Assembly: GCA_002709295.1 (NCBI GenBank)
Contig: PAQL01000011.1
Span: forward strand, 77,082-139,984
From: Phycisphaerae bacterium
Lineage (GTDB): Bacteria; Planctomycetota; Phycisphaerae; Phycisphaerales; SM1A02
Direction: 5' to 3'
DNA length: 62,903 nucleotides
In this document: positions 55,144 through 62,903 of the stretch, piece by piece
Numbering within the stretch: the stretch's first letter is position 1
How the letters are laid out: every line of letters begins with the position of its first letter
The notes under the pieces: model-generated
Seen by the model: the letters and a program-made list of their open reading frames with translations, nothing else
Told to the model about the DNA's origin: nothing
Database searches by the model: none
Made by a program: the position numbers and the translations under genes

Positions 55144-55365
55144 TCAATCCTCCCCGAGCAGTCGCTCCCGTCTCGATTCATACTCGACGTCGCCGACGAC
55201 CCCGATCTCGTGATCCATCTCGAGATCGGTCAGCTCCTTCCCCGGGTCTGGCTCCATGGACTCCCCGGCCTCGTCACCGGTGATGCAACCGCCGAGGAGA
55301 GCCGTCGCCAGGAGAAGCACCGGCCAGCAGGAGGACGCGGGGATGTCGTGCTTCATGTCCTGCAT
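55144..55365 (-). CDS. Small lipoprotein
   Basis: 73 residues. A lipoprotein signal (WPVLLLATALLGGC) gives an acylated Cys at about residue 27. The mature part is 46 residues, acidic, with EMDHEIGVVGDVEYESRRERL. GAGG precedes the ATG by 8 nt; a second in-frame ATG lies three codons on. No family is recognised. Confidence 0.6.
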   Translation of the reverse strand: MQDMKHDIPASSCWPVLLLATALLGGCITGDEAGESMEPDPGKELTDLEMDHEIGVVGDVEYESRRERLLGED

Positions 55366-55404
55366 GGCGTGATCCTCGTTGCCTGCGAAGCTCGCTGGAG
55401 CTTC

Positions 55405-55437
55405 TGCAAAATGATAAGCCCCCGCCGAAGCGGGGGC
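55405..55437 (-). terminator. Rho-independent terminator of the ATP synthase operon
   Basis: On the minus strand GCCCCCGC and GCGGGGGC form an 8-bp stem with a TTCG tetraloop, followed by TTATCATTTT. It is the most canonical terminator in the window and lies 33 nt after the atpA stop, showing that the operon ends there. Confidence 0.85.
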
Positions 55438-55470
55438 GTTGAATCGGTTGAAACGGCCCTCAACGGGCGA

Positions 55471-57018
55471 TCAGGCGGACCAGCCGGACTTGAAGTCCTC
55501 GCAGGCGGCCTTGAACTCGTCCTTGAGCTTCTTGAAGCTCTTCTCCTCGACGAGTCGATCGCGAAGCGCCTTGCCCTTGCCCTTGAAGTACTCGAGCAGG
55601 TCTCTTTCGAACGCCGTGACGTTGCTCAGATCCACGTCGTCGAGGAAGCCCTCGGAACCGGCGAAGATCGAGATGCACTGGTCGATCACGTCCATCGGGA
55701 CGAACTGGCCCTGCTTGAGCAGCTCGGCCATTCGCTGGCCGCGGGTCAGCTGTCGCTGGGAGGCCGCATCGAGCTCGGTTCCGAGCTGGGCGAAGGCCTC
55801 GAGCTCACGGAAGGCGGCGAGGTCGAGTCGCAGCGAACCCGCGACCTCCTTCATCGCCTTGATCTGGGCGTTGCCACCCACCCGACTCACCGAGATGCCC
55901 ACGTTGATGGCGGGCCTGATGCCGGCGGAGAAGAGCTCCGGCTGCAGGTAGATCTGGCCGTCGGTGATCGAGATGACGTTGGTCGGGATGTACGCCGAGA
56001 CGTCGCCTTCCTGGGTCTCGATGATCGGCAGTGCGGTCAGCGAGCCGCCGCCGTTCGCGTCCGAGAGCTTGGTGGCTCGTTCGAGCAGGCGGCTGTGCAG
56101 GTAGAAGACGTCGCCGGGATAGGCCTCTCGGCCGGGAGGACGTCGGAGAAGCAGCGAGAGTTCGCGATAGGCGACGGCCTGCTTGGAAAGGTCGTCGTAG
56201 ACGCAGAGGACGTGCTTGGGAGCCTTGCCTTCCTTGCCCTGCCACATGAAGTATTCACCCATCGCGGTGCCGGAGTACGGCGCGATGTACTGCATGGGGG
56301 CGGGGTCGGCGGCACCGGCCGCGACCACGATGGTGTAGTCGAGAGCACCGTTCTCGCGGAGGGAGTCGACCACGCTCGCGATGGTCGATTCCTTCTGGCC
56401 CACCGCGACGTAGATGCAGACCACCGCGTCGTCGGTGCCCCAGAACTCCTTCTGATTGATGATCGCGTCCAGACAGACCGCGGTCTTGCCGGTCTTTCGG
56501 TCGCCGATCACGAGCTCTCGCTGACCGCGGCCCACGGGGATCATGGAGTCGACGGCCTTGATGCCGAACTGGAGCGGCTGGGTGACGGGCTGACGGGCGG
56601 CGATGCCGGGAGCCACGATGTCGACCTTGCGGGTGCCGGCGGCGTTGATGGCGGGGCCGCCGTCGATCGGACGTCCGAGGGCGTCGACCACGCGGCCGAG
56701 CATCGCCTCGCCGACGGGGACCTCGAGGAGGTTGCCGGTCGAGCGGGCGGTGTCACCTTCTCGAATGCCGGTGCCGTCGCCGTAGAGAACCACGCCGACG
56801 GTGTCGGATTCCAGGTTCATCGCCTGGCCCATGACGGTGCCATGCTCGCCCTGGAACTCCAGCAGTTCGCCGGCCATGACGTTGGAGAGGCCGTACACAC
56901 GGGCGATGCCGTCGCCAACCTCGACGACCTTTCCGACCTCCGAGATCGAGAGCTCTGCCGAGTACTGCTCGATCTCCTGCTTGATGACGGACGTGATCTC
57001 GTCGGACTTGATCTTCAC
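55471..57018 (-). CDS. atpA: ATP synthase subunit alpha
   Basis: 515 residues, standard length. Walker A is [16 protein letters not shown] near residue 175, and the alpha-specific [20 protein letters not shown] and [19 protein letters not shown] are present. The C-terminal helical domain is complete. Alpha carries the non-catalytic nucleotide sites of F1. A GTG start follows GAGG. It is the last gene before a strong terminator, so gamma, beta and epsilon must be encoded elsewhere. Confidence 0.97.
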   Translation of the reverse strand: MKIKSDEITSVIKQEIEQYSAELSISEVGKVVEVGDGIARVYGLSNVMAGELLEFQGEHGTVMGQAMNLESDTVGVVLYGDGTGIREGDTARSTGNLLEVPVGEAMLGRVVDALGRPIDGGPAINAAGTRKVDIVAPGIAARQPVTQPLQFGIKAVDSMIPVGRGQRELVIGDRKTGKTAVCLDAIINQKEFWGTDDAVVCIYVAVGQKESTIASVVDSLRENGALDYTIVVAAGAADPAPMQYIAPYSGTAMGEYFMWQGKEGKAPKHVLCVYDDLSKQAVAYRELSLLLRRPPGREAYPGDVFYLHSRLLERATKLSDANGGGSLTALPIIETQEGDVSAYIPTNVISITDGQIYLQPELFSAGIRPAINVGISVSRVGGNAQIKAMKEVAGSLRLDLAAFRELEAFAQLGTELDAASQRQLTRGQRMAELLKQGQFVPMDVIDQCISIFAGSEGFLDDVDLSNVTAFERDLLEYFKGKGKALRDRLVEEKSFKKLKDEFKAACEDFKSGWSA

Positions 57019-57074
57019 GGGGAACCTCGCAAGGCGCCGATCGGCGCGGGTTTGACTCGAACGATTGCCGGGAC

Positions 57075-57695
57075 TCAGTCCTCTGAGTAGAAGGACTCGC
57101 CACCGGCCCGGATCGCGGCGGCGCCGCGATCGAGAAGTGATTCACGAAGCCCGCGAAGACGACCGCGGACCGAACCATCAATGAGCTGATCACCCACACG
57201 GAGGACGAGGCCTCCGATGAGCGAAGGATCTGAATACTGGTGGAAGACCGGCTCCTTGCCGAGCCGGGTGCGGACCTTGTCGGCGAGCAGGCCCATCTGG
57301 GCGTCGTCGAGACGGCCGTCGACGGTGAAGACGTCCACCTCGATGCGGCCGAAGCGTTCGTTCAGCATCTCGTCGAAGGCCGCGGCGATGTCGGAAAGAC
57401 GTCCCAGACGCCCCTTGCCGTTGAGAACCAGCAGGAACCGGAGCAGAAGGTCGGAGACCCGTCCATCCAGCATCCTTCGAAGCGAATCACCTCGGCCGGA
57501 ACGCTTGATGATCGGGGATCGAAGGAACTCGGCGAGAGCCGGCTCCGATCGGATGATCTCGAGCAGCCCTTCGAGCTCCTCCCCGAGCTCCGCGATCTTG
57601 TCCTCGCCACCGGCGGCCTCCGCGAGCTCGAGAAGGCTCTGCGCGTAGACCCGGGCGACGGCGTCGATGTTGGCGTTGGTCGGCTCGGTGGTCAT
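57075..57695 (-). CDS. atpH: ATP synthase subunit delta
   Basis: 206 residues from ATG 57695. The OSCP/delta family pattern is visible: [15 protein letters not shown] at the N-terminus, [41 protein letters not shown] and the C-terminal [21 protein letters not shown]. Delta connects F1 to the peripheral b stalk. It lies between atpF and atpA as usual. Confidence 0.92.
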   Translation of the reverse strand: MTTEPTNANIDAVARVYAQSLLELAEAAGGEDKIAELGEELEGLLEIIRSEPALAEFLRSPIIKRSGRGDSLRRMLDGRVSDLLLRFLLVLNGKGRLGRLSDIAAAFDEMLNERFGRIEVDVFTVDGRLDDAQMGLLADKVRTRLGKEPVFHQYSDPSLIGGLVLRVGDQLIDGSVRGRLRGLRESLLDRGAAAIRAGGESFYSED

Positions 57696-57744
57696 GGTGG
57701 ACTGGATTCCGAATGAAGCGGACGGGGCGGAACGACGGTCGGGG

Positions 57745-58284
57745 TCAGACCCCGGCAGCGTCCAGTTCGCGGATGCTCTCCTCGACCAGGCGAGCCTGGT
57801 CGCCGGGGCTGATCTCCCGCTGGAGGATCCGACCCGCGACGGTGGAGGCGAGCTCCGAGGCATGGTTGTGGATGTCGGCGACCGCGGCCTTCTTGGCCGC
57901 CTCGATGTCGGCCTTGGCACGAGCCATGCGCTCGGCGAGGTCACGTTCGTTCGAGGCCTTCATCTCGTCGGCGAGACGCTGGGCCTCGGCCCGGGCCTCG
58001 GCAATGGTCCTGGTCGCCTCTTCCCGGGCGTCGGCCAGACTCTTCTCATAGTCGGCAAGAGCCTGCTTGGCCTGGGCCCGCGCATCCTCCGCAGCCTTGA
58101 TCTCCCCGAGAATCTTGTCGTTTCGTTCGTCGAGACCCTTGGTGATGACTGGCCACACCTTCCACATGAGGAGGGTGAAGGCGACCGATGCGACCACCAG
58201 AGCGGTTCCGGCGACCCACTTCTCGGGGTTCATCGGATTGACGGCATCGCCGTCTGCGGCGGCAAGAACGAGACTGAGAAGCAT
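57745..58284 (-). CDS. atpF: ATP synthase subunit b
   Basis: 179 residues. The start at 58284 has GGAG 6 nt upstream; an ATG at 58296 and a TTG at 58299 lack one. One helix (LVVASVAFTLLMWKVWPVIT) is followed by a long charged helix typical of b: LDERNDKILGEIKAAEDARAQ through EAQRLADEMKASNE. It forms the stator stalk. A strong hairpin separates it from atpE. Confidence 0.92.
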   Translation of the reverse strand: MLLSLVLAAADGDAVNPMNPEKWVAGTALVVASVAFTLLMWKVWPVITKGLDERNDKILGEIKAAEDARAQAKQALADYEKSLADAREEATRTIAEARAEAQRLADEMKASNERDLAERMARAKADIEAAKKAAVADIHNHASELASTVAGRILQREISPGDQARLVEESIRELDAAGV

Positions 58285-58350
58285 CGTGGGCTCCATCAAG
58301 GCTGGGTGGGAAAATCGAGTCCCCCCACTCCACGTCCGGAGATGGGGAGT

Positions 58351-58384
58351 GTCCTCGGCGCCGGCTTTCGCCGACGCCGAGGAC
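58351..58384 (-). promoter_or_regulatory. Stable hairpin between atpE and atpF
   Basis: GTCCTCGGCG (58351-58360) pairs perfectly with CGCCGAGGAC (58375-58384), with CGGC/GCCG inside and one mismatch between. On the transcribed minus strand the loop is GAAA, a GNRA tetraloop. It lies 19 nt after the atpE stop. There is no U-tract, so partial termination, mRNA stabilisation or processing that favours atpE over later genes is likelier than full termination. Confidence 0.6.
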
Positions 58385-58402
58385 GGCTCGGACTCTGAAT
58401 GA

Positions 58403-58723
58403 TCAGCCCGCCATCAGGAAGCCGACGACCACGCCGAACAGCGCGACGCCTTCAACCAGGGCGGCGGTGAGGATCATGTTCACGAAGATGCGACCACCCA
58501 TCTCGGGCTGCCGGGCGGTGGCTTCGCAGGCACCCGCACCGATCTTGCCGATGCCGATGCCGGCGCCGATGACGGCGAGACCGGCTGCCATGCCCTTGCC
58601 GATGCCGGCGCCCCAGTTGGGCATTTCGGCGGCAGCCTGGTCGGCGGCCTGAGCGAACGCCGGTTCCACGATGGCGAGAGCGCCGAAGAAGGCGAAGAGG
58701 AATGCGGGAATGAGCTTTTTCAT
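58403..58723 (-). CDS. atpE: ATP synthase subunit c, with N-terminal signal-like extension
   Basis: 106 residues instead of about 80. A hydrophobic leader (MKKLIPAFLFAFFGALAIVE, then PAFAQA) resembles a cleavable signal peptide. Two helices follow: LAVIGAGIGIGKIGAGACE, then ARQPEMGG, then FVNMILTAALVEGVALFGVV with the ion-binding Glu. Compared by eye with sodium-type c subunits, the Gln of the first helix is Ile and the residue after Glu is Gly, so proton coupling is likely. The ring rotates as ions cross the membrane. Confidence 0.95.
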   Translation of the reverse strand: MKKLIPAFLFAFFGALAIVEPAFAQAADQAAAEMPNWGAGIGKGMAAGLAVIGAGIGIGKIGAGACEATARQPEMGGRIFVNMILTAALVEGVALFGVVVGFLMAG

Positions 58724-58836
58724 GTGACTCCGAGACTCCGAATGCGACGCATGCTCTGGCGTCTGAGGTGATTCACTGTCGTTCCATCCGAGGATGGTGG
58801 TTCTTGAAGGCCCCGTCGAGGGGGCGAAGGGTCCGT

Positions 58837-59769
58837 TCAGTGGGCTGCGGCGAGTTCCTCTCTGACTTCCTCCGCACTGTGATCCTCGTGTTCATGCTCC
58901 TCGTGGCTCATCAGGCTGATGAAGACCGCGGTCAGGAACATGAAGACGAAGGCCTGGAGGAAGGCCACGAAGAGCTCGAGGAAGGTGAGTGCGACGGCGA
59001 AGGCCCCGGTCGCGGCGCTGATCGCGAGCCAGCTTCCACCGCCGACCTCGAGGGCCAGCTGGGGCATCGAGGGAAGCATGATGACGGTCGCCAGCAGGAT
59101 GTGGCCCCCCATCATGTTCGCGAAGAGTCGGATGGCCAGAGCGACCGGCTTGATGAAGACGCCTGCGAACTCCACGGCGAAGACGATCGGCACCACCAGC
59201 AGAAGTCCCTTGGGGCCCTTGGTGAGCCCGCAGGTGAGGTGGTCGAGCCAGCCGAGGAAGCCCAGCTCCCGGAAGGAGTGGATCTGGATCGCGACGAAGG
59301 CGAACAGGGCGAACACCACGGTCACGTTGATGTTCGCGGTCGCTGTGCCTCCCAGGGCGATGTGGTGCATGCCGAGGAAGTGCTGCAGATCCAGGAAGGG
59401 AATCATCCCCAGCAGGTTGACGGTGAGGATCAGGAAGAAGACCGACAGGAGGAACGGCGCCCACCGCCTGGTCTGCTTCTCGCCGAGCACCGGCTCGAGC
59501 ATCTGATCGCGAAGGTAGATGACCATCACTTCGATGATCTGAGCGAGCCGTCCCTTCGTCACGTATCGCTCGTTGCCCTGCGACTCCTCGCCGGTTCGAA
59601 TCCGGCGCGAGACGAGCAACAGACCGACGACCGTGATGACACCGGCGAGCACCAGCATCACCTCGTGTGCTGTTCCGAATCCGATCTCACCGACCCACCA
59701 GATCGTCTTGTTCGTGTTGACGACGTGGGAGAGCGGATCAGTGCCGGCGGCCAGGAGGGTTGAGGACAA
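58837..59769 (-). CDS. atpB: ATP synthase subunit a
   Basis: 310 residues. The TTG start at 59769 follows AGGAACAGG. Five or six helices are visible. The stator Arg lies in LAIRLFANMMGGHILLATV and the C-terminal helix is LELFVAFLQAFVFMFLTAVF. The family segment LGMIPFLDLQHFLGMHH and the long loop with GLTKGPKGLLLVVPIVFAVE complete the fold. It forms the ion half-channels next to the c-ring. Confidence 0.95.
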   Translation of the reverse strand: MSSTLLAAGTDPLSHVVNTNKTIWWVGEIGFGTAHEVMLVLAGVITVVGLLLVSRRIRTGEESQGNERYVTKGRLAQIIEVMVIYLRDQMLEPVLGEKQTRRWAPFLLSVFFLILTVNLLGMIPFLDLQHFLGMHHIALGGTATANINVTVVFALFAFVAIQIHSFRELGFLGWLDHLTCGLTKGPKGLLLVVPIVFAVEFAGVFIKPVALAIRLFANMMGGHILLATVIMLPSMPQLALEVGGGSWLAISAATGAFAVALTFLELFVAFLQAFVFMFLTAVFISLMSHEEHEHEDHSAEEVREELAAAH

Positions 59770-59802
59770 TTGCCTGTTCCTGAATGGGCGAAAGAGAGAC
59801 GG

Positions 59803-60285
59803 TCACCCGCCTTCCCGGGATCCACGGGCCTCGTCCTCCTCGATCTGGGCCAACATCGACTTCGCGATGATCGGAACCTCGATCATGAGCAGGAGCAGGG
59901 CGGACGCGGCCAGCCCGATGACGAAGGGCCGGTCCGGGGGACGGGCCGCGGAATATATCACAAAGGCCACCCCGGGAATCGCCAGGAGTCGCCCCGTGGT
60001 GGAGGCCAACCAGAGGGTCGGCAGGTCGCCGGATCGCCGCGGTTTCCAGGGGCCGATGATCAGGAGCCCCAGCCCCCCGATCACCGAGGAGATCACCCCC
60101 CCGATGACACCCCAGTTCAGCCAGTCGGGCGGAAGTTCGACCACGCCCGAGATCACGAACCAGCCTCCGACCCCCAGAAGGGCGGAAACCAGCCATCCAA
60201 CCCCCAGAAGCCCGGCTGGTAGCCGATAGAGGGGCTCCGAGGACCGATCAGCACGCTCCGGAAACTGGTCGCTGGGCACCTTCAT
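59803..60285 (-). CDS. Hydrophobic ATP-synthase-operon protein (AtpI-like position)
   Basis: 160 residues with four hydrophobic segments (GLLGVGWLVSALLGVGGWFV, WGVIGGVISSVIGGLGLLII, GRLLAIPGVAFVIYSAA and GLAASALLLLMIEVPIIAK). It lies between the AtpZ-like gene and atpB, the place of atpI. Sequence similarity to AtpI is not obvious, so the call is by position and topology. GGGAG precedes the ATG by 8 nt. Confidence 0.55.
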   Translation of the reverse strand: MKVPSDQFPERADRSSEPLYRLPAGLLGVGWLVSALLGVGGWFVISGVVELPPDWLNWGVIGGVISSVIGGLGLLIIGPWKPRRSGDLPTLWLASTTGRLLAIPGVAFVIYSAARPPDRPFVIGLAASALLLLMIEVPIIAKSMLAQIEEDEARGSREGG

Positions 60286-60307
60286 GCGGTTTCTCCCTCG
60301 CGACGGC

Positions 60308-60628
60308 TCACTGGCCGTCCTCTGAATCAGCCTTGGAAGCGGGCTTCCGGTCCAGCTGCTTGTTGAGTCGGAGCCCCCCTCGGATCAGCTGGGACAGCCC
60401 GCTGGCCATGCCCGCCACCGCCCCTCCCATGACCCACCAATCCCGGGTGCCCCATCCCTGGCCCTCGGCGAATCCGCCGAAGAACCACCCCATAACCACC
60501 CCTCCAGCGACCAGGGACACCGACTCCATCCCCAGCCCGGCCATTCGCCATCCGATTCGACGCTCCGATTCCCCGGTCGACTTTCGCCACCTTTTCTTCG
60601 AGCGGGATCCCGGGGTGCCGGTGTACAT
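60308..60628 (-). CDS. AtpZ/AtpI-like small membrane protein
   Basis: 106 residues with a basic N-terminus (SRSKKRWRKSTGESERR) and two helices (LGMESVSLVAGGVVMGWFFG and WWVMGGAVAGMASGLSQLI). The pattern matches the small AtpZ-like proteins at the head of ATP synthase operons, thought to help c-ring assembly or carry divalent cations. It is the first gene of the operon. TAGATT lies 6 nt before the ATG, and there is no ribosome site. Confidence 0.65.
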   Translation of the reverse strand: MYTGTPGSRSKKRWRKSTGESERRIGWRMAGLGMESVSLVAGGVVMGWFFGGFAEGQGWGTRDWWVMGGAVAGMASGLSQLIRGGLRLNKQLDRKPASKADSEDGQ

Positions 60629-60634
60629 GTCGAG

Positions 60635-60640
60635 AATCTA
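60635..60640 (-). promoter_or_regulatory. -10 box of leaderless ATP synthase operon
   Basis: TAGATT on the minus strand, CTCGAC, then the ATG at 60628. It marks the probable start of the operon and shares 70 nt with the divergent nuoI promoter. Confidence 0.5.
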
Positions 60641-60684
60641 CCCCCCTGGCGGGCCGGATGCGGGAGATCCTCAATCGAGTTCCC

Positions 60685-60690
60685 TACACT
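60685..60690 (+). promoter_or_regulatory. Possible -10 box of nuoI
   Basis: TACACT ends 8 nt before the nuoI ATG at 60699. GGGAG directly touches the ATG, too close to act as a ribosome site. Confidence 0.4.
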
Positions 60691-60698
60691 TCAGGGAG

Positions 60699-61256
60699 AT
60701 GAGCATCCACGACGACGACATCATCGACGTGACCCCGAAGCGGCTCAACACCGCGGAGAGGCTCTTCCTGCCCGAGATCTTCCGTGGTCTGGGCACGACC
60801 CTTCGGCATGCATTCCAGAACGTGGGCCGGGACGGGAAGAACAAGGACACCCTGTGGGTCGTTCAGTACCCGGAAGAGAAGCGGGACGACCGACCGGTCG
60901 AGGAGGGCGGTCAGTTCCGCGACTACTTCCGTGGCGTCCATCGCCTGAACAAGGATGACGACGACCGGGTCCGCTGCGTGGCCTGCTTCATGTGCGCAAC
61001 CGCCTGCCCCGCGAACTGCATCCACATCGTCGCCGACGAGAGTCCGTGGGACGACCGCGAGAAGTACCCGAAGCAGTTCGACATCGACGAGCTCCGGTGC
61101 ATCTACTGCGGGATGTGCGAGGAGGCGTGCCCCTGCGACGCCATCGAGCTCACCCCCCACTACGAGATCACCGGCCTCACCCGGCAGGAACTGATCTTCG
61201 ACAAGACCAAGCTCCTCCAGGTCTACGACGAGACCATCGAAGAGAAGCCGATGTGA
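60699..61256 (+). CDS. nuoI: NADH-quinone oxidoreductase subunit I (orphan)
   Basis: 185 residues. Two 4Fe-4S motifs of the NuoI type are complete: CVACFMCATACPANCI and CIYCGMCEEACPCDAI, each CxxCxxCxxxCP. Segments RGVHRLNKDDDDRVRC and TPHYEITGLTRQELIFDK are family-typical. NuoI carries clusters N6a and N6b in the peripheral arm of complex I. No other nuo gene is nearby, since the neighbours are the ATP synthase operon and trkH, so the gene is isolated from its complex here. Confidence 0.92.
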   Translation: MSIHDDDIIDVTPKRLNTAERLFLPEIFRGLGTTLRHAFQNVGRDGKNKDTLWVVQYPEEKRDDRPVEEGGQFRDYFRGVHRLNKDDDDRVRCVACFMCATACPANCIHIVADESPWDDREKYPKQFDIDELRCIYCGMCEEACPCDAIELTPHYEITGLTRQELIFDKTKLLQVYDETIEEKPM

Positions 61257-61328
61257 TCCAGGGGGTGCGGAGGCCCGCAAGGTGCCTCTCCGGCCTTCGC
61301 GATCCGGATCGCCGCTGACCGTCGCGTC

Positions 61329-62885
61329 CTAGCGACGCGCCCAGAACCGCGGCATCAGCAGCGACAGCACCACGAACAGTTCGAGCCGGCCCAGCAGCAT
61401 GAGGGCCATGAGCACCGTCTTGCTCGAGGACGTCAGCCACGAGTAGTGGTCGTCGGATCCCACTCGCCCGAAGGCGGGGCCGACGTTGGCGATGCAGCTC
61501 GCCACCGCGCTCGACGCGGTGGTCAGATCGATGTTCTCGGCCCCCTCGAAGATCTTCAGAAGTCCGGTCCCGATGGCCACCATGGTGAGGGTGAGCAGCA
61601 CGAGCACGATCGCCGAGACCCGGACGTCGGGCGAGATGATGCTTCTTCCGACCTTGAGCGGCCGGACGACGTCCGGCCGGAACTCGCGCTCGACCTCGCG
61701 GATCATGAGCTTCCCGGCGATCCACACTCGAATGACCTTGATGCCACCCGAGGTCGATCCGGCCATCGCGCCGACCAGGAAGATCGAGAGCAGGCAGACG
61801 ATCGCCAGCCCCGGCCAGTCCTCGTAGACCGAGGTCGCGAATCCGGAGGTGGTCAGGATGCTCACCACGGTGAACACGCCGTAGCGAAGCGAGTTCCAGA
61901 TCGTGGGCTCGACCTCCCCCCCGCCGACCACGCCGATCCGGTAGTCGGGGTTCGCCCATCCATGTCCCCAGAGTGCGAGGCTGCAGGCGAGCGACACGAT
62001 CACCAGCAGCGACAGGAAGAGACGCAGTTCGGAACTCCGCCGGATCAGCTCGAACCGCCGTCTGAAGGCGAGGAAGTAGAGCGAGAAGCTGATGCCGCTC
62101 AACGTCATGAAGGTCATCATGACGATCTCGACGGCGACCGAGTCGAAGGCCGCCACGCTCGCGTTCCGCGTCGAGAATCCGCCCGTCGCGACCGACGTGA
62201 AGGTGTGACACACCGCGTCGAAGACCGACATGCCGCAGATCAGCAGCAAGGGGAACTCGAGGAGGGTGAACCCGAGGTAGACGAGCAGGATGACCCTCGC
62301 GGTCTCACGAGCATGGGGACGCAGCCCTTCCGGAGTGGGTCCCGTGGTCTCGGTGAGGTACATCTTCTTGCCGCCGCTTCCCAGCGAGGGAAGGATCGCG
62401 ACGAAGATCACGATGACCCCGAGGCCGCCGATCCACTGGATCGTGGAACGCCACAGAAGAACGCTTCGCGGCAGGGCCTCGATGTCGGTGAGGATCGTGG
62501 CTCCGCACGTGGTCAGACCGCTCATCGCCTCGAAGATCGGATCGATGACCCCGTCGAGCATCGCGGCTTCGGGGAGCGGGCAGTACATCGACCAGCTGGC
62601 GAACGGAATCGCCGCGACGAGGGCGCCGATGAGCCACGACAGCACGACGAGCAGGCAGGCGTCCCGTCGACCGATCTCGTTCACGGCGTTGCGGTACCGC
62701 ATCATCCCGAAGGCGCCGACCACCGCCGCGATCCCCGATGCGGTCAGAAACGCCCAGACCGCGGCCTCCTCGGCGGCGTCACCAGCGGCCCAGTAGCCGG
62801 CGGCGACGCCGGCATGGACGAGGAGAGCCGCCGAGAGAAGAAGCAGCAGCAGGCCGATCTGTCGGACCACCATCGGGATGTTCAT
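61329..62885 (-). CDS. TrkH-family potassium uptake protein
   Basis: 518 residues and complete, starting 18 bases from the window end. The family has four pore-loop repeats; visible here are AMSGLTTCGATILTDIEALP, TFTSVATGGFSTRNASVAAF, STSGGIKVIRVW and VASCIANVGPAFG, with about ten helices. QWIGGLGVIVIFVAILPSLG is typical of TrkH. It forms the membrane pore for potassium and works with a TrkA regulator, which is not adjacent in this window. GGAG lies 11 nt before the ATG. Confidence 0.93.
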   Translation of the reverse strand: MNIPMVVRQIGLLLLLLSAALLVHAGVAAGYWAAGDAAEEAAVWAFLTASGIAAVVGAFGMMRYRNAVNEIGRRDACLLVVLSWLIGALVAAIPFASWSMYCPLPEAAMLDGVIDPIFEAMSGLTTCGATILTDIEALPRSVLLWRSTIQWIGGLGVIVIFVAILPSLGSGGKKMYLTETTGPTPEGLRPHARETARVILLVYLGFTLLEFPLLLICGMSVFDAVCHTFTSVATGGFSTRNASVAAFDSVAVEIVMMTFMTLSGISFSLYFLAFRRRFELIRRSSELRLFLSLLVIVSLACSLALWGHGWANPDYRIGVVGGGEVEPTIWNSLRYGVFTVVSILTTSGFATSVYEDWPGLAIVCLLSIFLVGAMAGSTSGGIKVIRVWIAGKLMIREVEREFRPDVVRPLKVGRSIISPDVRVSAIVLVLLTLTMVAIGTGLLKIFEGAENIDLTTASSAVASCIANVGPAFGRVGSDDHYSWLTSSSKTVLMALMLLGRLELFVVLSLLMPRFWARR

Positions 62886-62903
62886 CCCGTGGGCACTCCG
62901 GAA

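Noticed and set aside
53917-57090. A long open frame of over 1000 codons on the plus strand
   Set aside because: It lies antisense to the VOC-LOG, zinc-ribbon, lipoprotein and atpA genes. It has low-complexity Arg/Gly/His composition and no family motifs. GC-rich DNA often leaves the antisense frame open.
59591-59605. CCGGTTCGAATCCGG resembling a tRNA T-arm
   Set aside because: It lies inside atpB in a conserved coding region and has no tRNA cloverleaf around it.

Overview
The window is GC-rich chromosomal DNA, densely packed with genes on both strands, and probably comes from a planctomycete of the class Phycisphaerae. The evidence is a secreted protein ending in a dockerin-like calcium loop of the type common in Phycisphaerae (about 21085-21290), many lipoprotein signals, paired groEL genes around groES, a sulfatase, a GH38 mannosidase, and scattered rather than operonic housekeeping genes. 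I saw no rRNA, tRNA, CRISPR array, insertion sequence or phage gene. The assignment to class is inference.

Layout. 1-6344 (minus): a partial sodium:solute symporter, exonuclease I (sbcB), a secreted esterase and a GH38 alpha-mannosidase. 6592-13885 (plus): a compact export island with a Cys-rich small protein, a TolC-type lipoprotein, a periplasmic adaptor, an ABC ATPase, two FtsX-type permeases and a lipoprotein with a His/Asp tail. 13922-24058: xylulokinase, a small membrane protein, a PGRP-type amidase, gyrB, the dockerin-like secreted protein, queC, an orphan MoxR ATPase and a zinc-ribbon membrane protein. 24322-33067 (plus): groEL1-groES-groEL2-dnaJ-grpE-fmdB and rnr. 33119-40649: small and secreted hypotheticals, a Dus enzyme, a lipoprotein, sulfatase, thyX and a lone OppF-type ATPase. 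40692-46335 (minus): an HtrA-like protease, panB, a degenerate metallo-beta-lactamase-fold protein, coaD and a fabZ-acp-fabZ cluster, so CoA and acyl-carrier functions lie side by side. 46669-55365: ftsK, a secreted protein, a yeast-type cytosine deaminase, a NusG paralogue, a sugar epimerase, a VOC-LOG fusion and small zinc-ribbon and membrane proteins. 55471-60628 (minus): an ATP synthase operon that ends after atpA. 60699-62885: nuoI and trkH.

The most striking signals are not single genes. Nine protein starts have a TANNNT hexamer ending exactly 6 nt upstream and no ribosome binding site, and two GTG starts have it at 7 nt. This points to widespread leaderless transcription with rigid spacing. 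Several intergenic regions carry strong hairpins: mutually exclusive stems between groEL2 and dnaJ, a GAAA-loop hairpin between atpE and atpF, a canonical UUCG terminator right after atpA, and structured gene-free stretches at 33290-33543 and 44535-44863. The export island at 6592-13885 is the best candidate for an undescribed multi-gene system.
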